NCBI GenBank assembly: GCA_029204225.1
Contig: CM055097.1
Location: 2,635,801-2,699,800, forward strand
Length of the DNA stretch: 64,000 bases
Origin: Diphasiastrum complanatum
Taxonomy: Eukaryota > Streptophyta > Lycopodiopsida > Lycopodiales > Lycopodiaceae
Direction of reading: 5' to 3'
This document shows, one piece after another, positions 25,369-37,300 of this stretch. Numbering within the stretch: the stretch's first letter is position 1; every line of letters begins with the position of its first letter. The position numbers were made by a program, and so were the translations under genes. Under the pieces are notes generated by a model that was not told where the DNA came from, made no database searches, and saw only the letters and a program-made list of their open reading frames with translations.

Positions 25369-28232
25369 ATTGTGTGGTAATTTATGTATGTGGGTGTGTG
25401 TGTGCATATTGTTGATTTGTGTGCATACAGATGTGTGTGTGTGTGGTGATCTCTGTGTGAGAGAGAGAGAGGAAGAGACAGAGAGTGTGAGGGACGGAGA
25501 GAGAGAGGATTTGTGTGTGTGCACGCGTGTACGAGACATGGTGTGTGTGTGTGAGTTTAGGATTTAGGTTTTAGGGTGCTCGTCCCATTTGGGATGAGGT
25601 GGAGGTGATGCCTGACAAAAAGTGGCGTTGCCCTTTTTGTCGAAAGCAGTTCACAGGGAACGCCTCTCGGGTTCGAGCACATCTGGGGGGGTTGCGAGTC
25701 CGACCCATGGGGGGGTGCTATGGGATCGGCGTTTGTATGGTCATCCCCGCTGCGGAGAGGGCTCGCATTATCGAGACATATTCTGAGCTAGCTGTTGAGC
25801 CCGACGAGCCGTCCACAGATGCCGCGGATTCTATTTCCACTGGTGCACCCACTGCCACCGCCCCTGCCACTGGTACACCCAGCGCCACTGCCCCCACCGT
25901 CGCATTTGCACCCGCCGCCGCCGCCGCATCCGCACCCGCATCCGCACCCGCATCCGCCTCCGCCACAGCCACCCGTACCCCCTCCGCCAGTACTCCCCAT
26001 GGATCCAATGCCTCCACTGCTGCACCTACGCCTCTGCCATCACCGTCAGATCTGCACGGCCCGTCCACATCCTCCGCTTCCGCACCTGCACCTATACCAC
26101 CACCTCCAGATCCGCATCGTCCATCCACATCCTCCTAGCCATCCACATCCCGAGGTACCAGACAGACGATGCCGCTCGGCGTGCGCTGCGGGGTGATCCC
26201 GAGGATGATGCCAATGCCGATGAGACCACCCCCCTCCCTGCTGACGTTCCATTGCCCTCCTCTGATGATGAGCCCACATATGATTCAGACGAGACGGTTG
26301 ACCTTGCAGGGGATGGTCCACGTGCCCCATTCAGTACTCCCGCATCACGCCCCCTTTCCAATGATGGCTGGTCAGAGTTTGCGAGGAAGACAGAGGCTGC
26401 TGCCCAGAGACAGATAGCGCAGAGACGACTCAGAGCATCACAGGCAGGCCATGGTACTGTGTAGAATGCATCAATGGTTCGGGAACACAGTCCACAGGTT
26501 CATGATCCCGATACGAACCCAAGGGATCGAGCCTGGCTTGATTCGGGTATCGTTCAGTCAAAATGACCCTTCGACTGGAGAGAAACGCAATTAGGTCAAG
26601 CGAAATGGATAGTTTTGCAACTCTCCGTCCGACGGCCCCGTTTCTTCCACTTGCATGTATGTGAGATCATCATCCATGAAGATTCGTGTATCTTTCAGCT
26701 TAGCTCTCTTACGTAGGGCATCTTTGCTGTAATAGCCAAGGTGAAACGAATAATCAAGGTAGAATTATCTCGTTTTGTCCGCCATGCTGTATCAAGCCCT
26801 TCACTATGTTGGTTTAATTTGGTTTCAAGAAGCCACTTGCTTCTTCAATGGCATTTTAGGTATTAACAATGCCACGTACCCGAATATTGAGGGCTTTGCT
26901 GCCCCGAAGTCTTCTTTCTGAGAGAGTAGCTGAAATGACTGAGGAGATAGGTGCATTAGGTTTAGTACTTTTCTTGAGCACCACTGTCCACGACATGGTT
27001 TCCTCTTTATGTTGCTCTATCTTATCTTCCAATTCCTTGAAACGGTTAGAGGATTCCGGTGTAGCAAGAATAGGTTGGGCCCTAAGCTTGTGAGTCAATG
27101 CCTCCATTTCCTTTTTCCATTTATCGTTCACTTCCGTGAGCTCCGTCTTCAATCCCAAATTTTCAGCCTGCAGCTCTCCCATTTTCATCTTGATTTTGCC
27201 ATTTTCCGATTCCAAATAGCTTACTTGTCGTTGAAGTTCTTGCAGCTCCTGTTTTAGCTAGCCAAACTCATGGAGCTAAAATCCCTTTATAGGTTGGGAA
27301 GCGGTGTAGTCATGGGACAGATGAGCAGAGACAATGGCTGGAAACAGGGTAGTCTGCTGTCCTTCGACAGTGTTGTCTTGTTGTGGTGGCATCTGAGTTA
27401 CTACACTGGATATGGAGGTGGTAGAGGCGACGATCTGCAACGGTTGTTTATGGTTTGCTGTCAACAGGGCGGGGTGGAGAATGGGGGGAGGTATTGCCTC
27501 CACCCTTACGTGGAGCCATGGCTGTGGTTGACCGATTCGAGAGACTAGAACTTTTCTTGGAGCAAAGTGTGGTATGTTTTAGTACCTTGGTGTTTGAATT
27601 TTGAGGCCATGTGCACTCCAAATCTTTCATTTGGTCATACAGTTCTCATTGGCAAAACTGTTCCTACTAGCGGTCCGAATCCCAGCAATTACATATTGCC
27701 ACAAAGTCATTGGTCCTGGATCTAAAACCTCCGTCCTCAAAAGCACAAAGCTCACACATGGACCTCCTCTTGGATTTGGTTCTTTAGAGTTTGGTTCTTC
27801 AATCATATACAAATCATACTTATTTCCAATCAACTCTCGTAAACTCCTGTGGAGCTTCCAAGAAGGTGGTAAGGAAATGAGCCTGTGACTCTAGTGTGCT
27901 ATCGTGCGGGAAGTGATGGAGTAAAGAGGCAAGGGCTTCCTGGTAAGTCTCGATGTAAGGGTGTGCGAAGGTGTATATGGGAGCACGGTAGAAACGAGGT
28001 GAGGTTCGTGGGGTTAGGACAGAACCCAGATGGAAGGATAAAAAAGAGTGATTAGAGAGAGTAGTGGGAATGACCTCGGAGTGTGATATCAATGGAATGA
28101 GGGATGGCAACCCCATGAGGTAATCAACAACACTGTGCCCGCCACTATGAGGGTAGCATGCATAGCTGCCAGAATCAGGCCAACAAGTGAGGCCATTATA
28201 AATGGCTAGCTCATAAGCTTCTCCTAGCTGAG

Positions 28233-28303
<71 letters not shown>

Positions 28304-31300
28304 TATTAATGTCTTTTAAGATGCCAAGTGTGTACAATGGAAAGTATAGGAGTGTAAAAAAAAAAAACGTCTCCGAAAACTATAGAAAGACTAGAGCTAA
28401 GGGAAAAAGATTTCTAAAATATAACATGGCCATATGAGTAGAAAAGTAATGATGCCGTCATCTAAGCCTGTGGAAGAAAGGTCTGATATGGGTAGTCCTA
28501 CAAAATGTCATAGAAGTGCTAGCTATTCAAGGCACTAGTCACTCCCACATCCATTTACGCTGTTGAGACGTTGTGTATTGGGTTCACATCAGATACTATC
28601 ACCCGTTTATAGATCACTATCTCGTTGCGCCTGATATGAGCCACGCCCTTTATTCCACATTAGATTATCTTGGCTGAGTTTGTGATGTCCCCCATTCAAT
28701 TGAGGTTCTTTTTCATTTGGTCATGTACATGCAGAGGATCTCAAAGTTTATGGATAGGGAGTCGAGATATCCATTTTGGCACCTTCATCCTCTTGAAATT
28801 TGTATCACCATGGTCGTCACTCATCATGGTGCTCTTAGGCCACCCGCTTATCATCTACCTTTGACATCTCAATATCTCATCTTTCGAATTTGACAATGTC
28901 CCTTGTCTTTGTGCAGGTCATGGCCCTTCATTGTTCAGTGTGACTATGAGGATGGCCTATGAAGCTATTTGGTTATGACGTCTACTTGGTGATATGTCGA
29001 TCGCTCAAGTAGGATCTACATTGCTACATTGTGATGACCAAAGTTGTATTAAGCTTGCAAGAATTCCAGTCTACGGACAAATCATATAGACGTGGCCCAA
29101 CACTCTATATGAGAGAAAGTGGATAGTGGTGAGATTGAGCTAGCTTCCAGTGACACTAACAATCAATTTGCAGATATTTTCACTAAACCACTTAGTGGAG
29201 ACAAGCATGAGAAGCTCACAACATTGTTAGGTGGTAGTTTACATAAGGTTGCAATTAAGGAGGGGAGTTGAGGAGTAATGTCCATTTACCCCTTTTGCTA
29301 AGCATTAACATGATTGTAAGTTGTACATTTATCACGAGGCTGTTATTTCGTATAAACATGGGCCCTCCTATTTGTAACTTAAGGAAGTTAGTGCTAGTGG
29401 CCCACTTGGTCAAGTAGCTCAATTATATGGTTGCCACCTATACTTCCCATTCATGTACTCATGGAGGATTAGGAGGATCCATGACCTCCCCTCTATCTCT
29501 TATTAGCTTATTAAATTCCTTTGTATTTCTGGTGTTCATGCTCTCAAAGATGAATTGTAGTGGCTGTGATCAAGTTTAGTTGCTTGTAGGTACTGTAGGA
29601 AGTCCTGAAAAGTCACAAATCAATGTAATTTTATGATTTTTTGGACATGAATAAGTCTTTCAACAAAACTTTAAGCCTGAGGGATAGTGTACAAGCTGAA
29701 AGGTTCATGGAATCACCTTTGATTCAAGCCATCATTTTAGACATGCCATGCGTTCCAAGCGTTCTCTTGTTGGGAACGTGCTCAGGAACGTGAGTTTGGG
29801 AGTGTGACCGAGGAATGCGTTCCAAGGAATGGGAACGTGATTGGGAACGCAAAGACTAAAAAACAAGATAAATGAAAGAGGAAGTTTTGGGAACGTGTTC
29901 CCTGGTCATAGTTTATGCTAAGATCTAAAAACAAGATAGATGAGAGAGGATTGCTTATATTATGCGTAATTTCAATACACAAAATTCTATAAATTTCAAC
30001 TTTATTATGTTGACGTGGCATTCCTGTTCCAATTCCCATTTTTTCAGGGACTTTTTTGTTCTTGTTCCTTGCTCTCATTCCCGTGCTCTTTACCGTTCCT
30101 TGGTCGCAATGCTCCTATTGGATTTTCCAGCCATTACTACTTGCACGTGTGACTAGTATGGTTTGTGCTGATGGCAGGCCTCTTGCTAACCTCACCTCCC
30201 TTTGTATTGTGCTTTACAGCGTGCATCCAAATTTGGATCTATGTAGCAAAAGTTACACCCCTAAAGGGTTCAAGATAGACAAAGATCAGATCAAGGGAAT
30301 GGTTGAGTGGCCAATACTGAAAACAATTAGAGAAGTTAAATCTTTTCTTAGATTTATAATTTTTTTAAGAGATTTATAGAGGATTATGCAAAAGTTGTAG
30401 TGTCTCTTAATGATTTGACAAAAGGCGGAGTTAACAAGAAGAAGGAGAGAGGTCAACCTAGTCCGCCTGTTGAATCGAATGAAGAACCGAACCAATGTTT
30501 TGAGAAGCTCAAAAGTTTGGTTCTTTCAGCTTGCCATTTGGAGTGGGTTATTATTTCGAAATGGGAAAGTTTGTGTACCAGGGGATGGATGATGAGATAA
30601 ATAAGAGAATTCTCTTTGAATGTCGTGACATACCTTGTGCAGCTCAGCTAGATATATAGAGGACTTTAGACTTGAGACTTTGTCAAAAGAGAGTTTTATT
30701 CGCCAAAAATCAAGCCATATGTCGAGTCTTATGCAATTCTCTTTGAATGTCGACATACCCTGTGCAGCTCATCTAGATATACAAAGGACTTTAGACTTGA
30801 GACTTGATCAGAAGAGAGTTTCATTCACCAAAACTCAAGCCATATGTCGAGTCTTATGTGAACCTTATCATCTAGCCAAAGTGGAATGCTTAAAGGCTGG
30901 AGGGTTGTTACATTTCTTATATATCCCTCAAAAGAGATTGGAAAGTATATCATGGATTTTGTCGTTGGACTTCCAAAAGCCCAATGGAAAAATGATTCTA
31001 TTTGTGTTGTAGTGGACAAGTTAAGTAAGGTAGCTACGTTCTTACCAGCTAGTTAAATCAACTACAAAGGCCTCAAATTTAGCCCAGGTTGACTACCAAG
31101 CGATATTGTTAGTGATAGAACTGTATTCCATAAACTTGAAACATCTCTTAGTTTTAGCCATTGATCATCTTGAATCAGATGGACAGACTTAAAGAACTAA
31201 TTAGACTATGGAGGATATGTTGAGAACATGTGTGTCTCACAGGTAGTCTCATTGGGAGGATTACATTCCTTCAATTGAGTTTGCTTACAATAGTAGAAAG

Positions 31301-34300
31301 CATTCTATTACAAGTTGTAGTTCGTTTATGCTTATGACGATTTTCAATCTAGATCTCTGGTTAATGTGGAGACTAAATCTGTTAAGATCCATAAATTTGC
31401 TGTTCTCCTGCATGATATTCAAGAAATGTTGTCTTTGAATTCCGAAAGATTCTAGGAGAATGTGTACCGGAAAGCATTATAAGTTGTCTACCAGATATTG
31501 TGGACCATTTTGGATTATAAAGAAATTGGATCTTTAGCTTACGAACTTGATCTTCACGACAAGTCTACTACTCATATATTATCTCATGTAAGTTGGTTGA
31601 AATCAAGTTTACATGAAGGTGATATATCTGGATTTGATGAACGCATTACACTTGAATCCTTCGGGATTCTCAAATATACCCAATCTCCCACTTGGAAGTC
31701 TCTCGGTGATCTTTTCAGATTTGCATAATGTCTGTCCCTATCCTGGGCACTCTGGACATTTTCACGTGCAATCCGTAGCATTTTTTGTATATCGTATAGG
31801 AAATCCGCTACTTTCTGAAACTTGATTGTCCGAGTCTCAACCGCAATGGGTGACCTAGGCTCAAAACCATACATAAGCATAAACATGCTATAATCGGTAG
31901 CCGAATGCTTACTACTATTATAGGCAAATTCGATCAATGGAAGATACTTCTCCCAATCAGATTGTCGTCTGGAAACGTATGCCCGAAGCATTTGTTCCAT
32001 CGTCTGATTTGTTCTTTCCGTCTGTCCATCCGTCTCAGGATGATCAGAAGAACCCAAGCTCAGTGTCGTCTCTAGTTTAGCAAACACGGCCGACCAAAAG
32101 TGACCGGTGAACTTCGGATCACGATCGCTCACAATATCACTTGGTAATGTGTAAAGCCTAAACAAACGCTCTACAAATATCTGAGCTAAATCAGAAGCCT
32201 TCGTGGTGGTCTTTACCAGAATAAACATAGCCAATTTGGTAAGACAGTTGATCACAACCCAAATTGCATCATGCTGTTTATTCGTCTGCGGTAACCCAAC
32301 CACGAAATCCATGGAAATACTATCCTATCTCTTATCAGGGATATTCAATGGATGCAACTAACTGCCAGCCTTAAGGCGTTCAGCTTTATTCAATTGGCAT
32401 GGGCCTTGGAGGGTATAAGTATACCTGCTGGGCTCTCACTAGTGTATGCTTGATTTTGTGATTGGTAGCTACATGCTGTTGGTGTGACTCCTCTTTCCAT
32501 GACTCTGATTGATCCATAGCTTGGGGGCTAGATCCGTACGATCTAGGTTTGGTTGGGTTGGTTTAACCTCCACCAGTTCCCATGTGTTGTTGCTTTGTAT
32601 GGTATGCTTAGACTAGAGTCCTGTTGTGAGGACTTTACATCTCTTGCATCCATGGTGGTCAGGCACTTCTTCCTATCGTGACCTGATGATGCTTCAAAAG
32701 ATCTCATCATCAGCTGTAGCTTCTATTTGTGCATGGACTCATTGGATTGGAAATATGACACTCCTTGGGGTTCACTAATCTGGGCATACCATCCCTTTAC
32801 ACTTGCTTGAATAGCCTTAACTTGCTGGTGCGATAGACCAACCTATTCGGTTGGGAAATGTTGAGCTTGTTGTGTCTCTTCATCTGCATAAGAGACTAAG
32901 GGCTCCATTTCCACTCACAAGTTGAAGAAAAGGATGCGAGTTTCAAGAGCAATAATAGGGCAGATTTACCCACCACACCACACCCTAGCATGTGAGCAAC
33001 TCTAGTAGAAACCCGTCGTACTTAACCCGAGACCCAATGAAACAATTTTGTCTGCGCTCAAACTCTCAATATTTGTCTCTCAATCCTATACTTTGCTTCC
33101 GTGGAAGATAAAGCAATAAGTTGCTTCTTGTTGAACCAAGAAATGGCCCCTGAAACCTAGGCTAAAGCAATAGCTCACCATCGATCTCCGATTGCCTTTA
33201 TCACTTTCCCAATCTAAATTTGAATAACCTTCTAGCTAAAAATTACCATCATTAGTATATCTAATCCCTCAAGTTATTAGTCCTTTCACATAATATAGAA
33301 TCTGGTTGGCTGCCTTCCAATGTGATTCAATAGGTTTACTCATGAGTTAGTTTGCAATCCCAATTGTGGATACAATATTTGGCTTGGGAGTTGTAAGGTT
33401 AATTAGGCTTTCCACTAATTGATGGTAGAGATTCTCATTTGTAGATTAAGGACCATCATCCTTTGATGGCTTGTTGCTTGTGTCCATTGGTGTCCATTGT
33501 TGCTTGTGTCCATTGGTGTTCTAATTGGCTTGCTTTCTTGCATGTCAAATCTCTTCAATATTTTTTGTGCATACTTTGCCTGAGAGATAAAAAGACAATG
33601 CTTCTCTTTCCAATCCTCAACTTCTAGGCAACAGCTTAGCAAACCTAAATATTTCATCTCAAACTCACAAGAAATTTTTTTCTTAACACAAGCAATAAGT
33701 TTTTGTTGCTTCCCATAATGACCAAGTCATCCAGATAAAGCACAACAACAACAAAGTCTTCACCTTCACATAAGACATAAAAATTGCAATTAGACTTATT
33801 CCCCTCAAACCCTTGCCAAAACCCTTGCCTTGCAAAGTACTTGTCAATTTGGCTATACCAAGCCCTTGGTGCTTGGTGTTAGGAAAGAGCAAACTTTTCC
33901 CAAGGCTGAAACTAAGGACAATAAGTTCTTCAAGAAGCGGGGATTGGTTCCCAAGGCGGGTAACTCTTGCATTTCTCATGGTATTTTATCCTAAAAAATG
34001 GTGTTGTTTGTGAAGATTGTAGTTTAATATAGCTATTTTTGGCCCTTACGACCTCATTTGGATGAGTGGGTTCATAGGATGCCGGCTGTGAATGTTTTAT
34101 TCAATGGTAGTTGCACAATTTTGTTAATTAGAAATTGGTGCAAAAATTTTGAGTGGCTACCTCATCAAGTAATCACAAGTACATGGTGAAGATGGTGGTG
34201 AGAGACGATTGACAAATCCGGTACCAGAACAATCTAGGATTATCGTGAATCCCTTAATTTTCATATTAGAAATTTGGATAAGGTTAGATATAATCTTGGG

Positions 34301-37300
34301 TAAGGAGTCGTTTTCCTTTAAGAAAGAGTCATTAAAAAAGGACTATCTAACTCATATTTTGTCATTTTTTCACAATGGCTCATAATAGGACTTAATGGTG
34401 ATGTGGATTGCTTAATACTCCTGCTTCAACTTTAGAAGCTAAAGAAAGTCTGAAAGATTTTGAGTATAATGTTTATTTTTGCTTCTTAAAAGATGAAGGC
34501 AGGAGTTTAGCAACGTCTTTCTCGAGCGTCTACTTGAAGGCCTAGCTCCCTCTAGGAGTGCAGACCATCAGGTAGAGCTCCATTCTAATAGTGCCCCCAC
34601 GTTGTTGTTCCTGTACAAGGTCAGCTTGAAGGAAGAGGATGAGATTTCCAAGCAACTCCGAAAATATCTTATAATGGGCCACATTTGGCCAAGTAAGTTC
34701 CCTTGGGGAGCACCTGTCCTTTTAGTTAGCAAAAAGGATGGAGGCACTAGCCTCTTTGTCAACTATGATAAGTTGAACAAGAAACCATTAGGAATAGATA
34801 TCCCTCACCTACGATGGATGATCTAATGGATTGTGTGAATTTGGCAAAGTATACTTCTCTCCAAGATAAACCTTAGATCAAGTCACCAATCGTTTTCGAA
34901 CTAGGTATGGCCATTATGAGTTTTTGGTGTGGTTTGGGCGCACCAATGCACCTGCGATGTTTTGGTAGATGATGATTGACATCATTCGTCCATATTTATA
35001 GAGGTTTGTGGTAGTGTATATGGGCGACATATTAGTTTATAATCGGACCTTTGAGGAGCATGAAGAGCATTTTAGTATTGTCTTGGAGTTTCTTAGACAA
35101 GAAAAAAGCTCTATGCTAAGGAGTCAAAATGTGAGTGTTTTCAGACCAAGCCCAAGTACCTAGGGCATTTTACAAATCCTAATAGGCATTTTTGATAAAA
35201 AAAAATGCTAGCGACTATTCGGTAGGAGTGATTCTTTAATAGGACGATAGTCCAGTTGCCTTTGAAAGCAAGAAGCTTGATCCTGCTCGGTGTAGGTATT
35301 CCACCTATGAGAAGGAACTTTTTGCAGTCACTCAAGTGTTGAAAATCTGGAGGCATTATTTGCATGGTACCGGATTTACGATGATGACTGATCTTTAGTC
35401 CCTTAACTACATGTGTGATGCCGTTGACCTAAGAGGCCTTAAAGCCAGGTGGTCGGAACCTATTTAGGAGTTTGAGTTCGACATTAGGTATCGTAGAGGT
35501 ATTTCCAATTGTGTTCGATTGCATTTGGCCAAATGTCTTGGTAGGAAATTCTAGATATCGTGAAGACCTTGGGATGTAGGACCCTAAGAAATCCCGAAAT
35601 GATAATACTATGTTTTATAACACATACGGAATGAGCAATTATTGAAGCAAGCTCAATCCAAATTCCAAAGTGACAAAACTCGATCCTCATGTGGTTCATT
35701 GTATTTTCTTGTTAGCACTCCCTCCTCAATAGTCTAGATTTTTAACATAGCTTTGGCCTTGATATCACGAAAGAAGGCATGACAAGGAGGCACTACTTGC
35801 AATGGATGTGCCATGCACAATAGAATTCTCTGGATTTTGAAACCTACTATTGCTCCTAGTTTATGTGTCTCCTAATTGAATTCCATTGGTTGTAAATAAA
35901 AGAATTTAGGTTTTTTTTTTCTCATTCTGACATTTTGGAACGCTATGCTTCTGGAACGTCATTCTGAGGCCATTTAGAAAGAGAATCAGCTGACTCGCTT
36001 ATCAGCTAGGCAAGACTGCCCGCAGAACGCAGAAAAGCAGGAAGCCATGCAGAACGTGTCCTACAAGAGATTAATCAGGTCACTCATGTATTTAGTAGAT
36101 AATACACGCCCTGACATTGCTTATGCAGTTTTCAGAATGAGCTAGTTTAATGTCAATTCAGGACCTACGTACTGGAAGATAGCCAAGAGAATTCTGCAAT
36201 ACCTTCAATAGACGAAGGATTATGGGCTATGTTTCTCTCAGCATGAAGGATTCCAGATTAAATCCTACAGCGATGCAAGCTGGGCGTCCTTGAAAGATGA
36301 CTGCAAGAGCGTCTCAGGAGGATGCACAATAGCAGCCGGTGCAGCTATCATATGGATCAGCAGGAAGCAGACCATGACCACGCAATCATCTTGCGAAGCA
36401 GAGTATGTAAATTGGAGTTGGGGTTGATCCTGTATTCCACATACACCGTTTGAAGTATTATTAATCTATGTGCCTTTTGTCCTCTGCTTATGTAGTCCTT
36501 CCATTCAGGTTTAGATTTAGGTACAGGCTCTCTACCTGTAACTATCTCCCAATAATTCTTATCTGTCACAAAATCAAGCACTACCCCAAGTGCAATAAAA
36601 GAATGGTGCCCATTAGCTGATCCCTGGACAACTCTGTAGGCTGGGCTCCAAGATGTGCTAGAGTGCCCTCTGCACAAGACGCAAATGCTTCCCTGCCTAA
36701 TCCATGAGGGTGTTGGAGGAAGGCGCTTGTATTAAAGGAAGAACTTGCAGCAGTTGACTTATAGTAGGCACTACTTCTGAAGTATGTATGTCATTTGGGT
36801 GTATAAAAGTGCATCGTGTATTGTAGATATTACATCTAGAAGTATAAAGGCACAAGAGCAAGAAAACCATTGAAGGCCATCAGATGATCTTTCTCTTTGA
36901 TAGATTAGTGATGACTTGGTTATACAGGTGAATTTAGTTTGCACTTCCACCAGCATGACTGGTGCCTTTACTCATTTGTGCCAACTTTACCTACATATTT
37001 TTTAACACTAGCTGGCTTAGGTAATGTTTCGATTGACTTGAATGTTGGGATATCTGTGAGTGCATAAGAGGGAATTCAAATCTGATTTTTATTCTTCAGT
37101 TTTTTTTTCTTTATTTCATTGATTCTGTTACAATAGCATCTCCAAGCTCTGCATACATGCTTTGTCATGCCAAATATGTACACCCGGGTTTTGGTATGGA
37201 ATGGCAATGTAATCTCCTTGGCTACAAGGAATTTGAATCGATAATATCTTATGAGTTGTCAGAAGTAGCTGTTCCTGTCACTCGACTTTTAAAATGTTTG

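Larger units (their letters stand above)
24975..26560 (+). mobile_element. GC-rich hAT-like relic with BED finger
   Basis: An abrupt GC- and CpG-rich island in an AT-rich intron. Three perfect GGACGCGTCC palindromes lie at 25022, 25051 and 25086, with GA and GT microsatellites at 25232-25365, and the BED-finger reading frame starts near 25575. No catalytic transposase domain follows. The ends are not resolved and I cannot confirm terminal inverted repeats. Confidence 0.6.

Noticed and set aside
24958-25539. 193-codon minus-strand frame rich in Ser, Leu, His, Thr
   Set aside because: It is translation of GA and GT microsatellites and GC-rich repeats, with no domain.
25718-26330. Gly/Ala-rich open frames on the minus strand opposite the BED-finger linker
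   Set aside because: They are antisense shadows of the Ala/Pro/Thr/Ser linker; composition alone keeps them open.
35500-35720. Minus-strand LTR start after a GAGGAGGGAG purine tract near 35720
   Set aside because: No second LTR copy and no clear pol text upstream on that strand.
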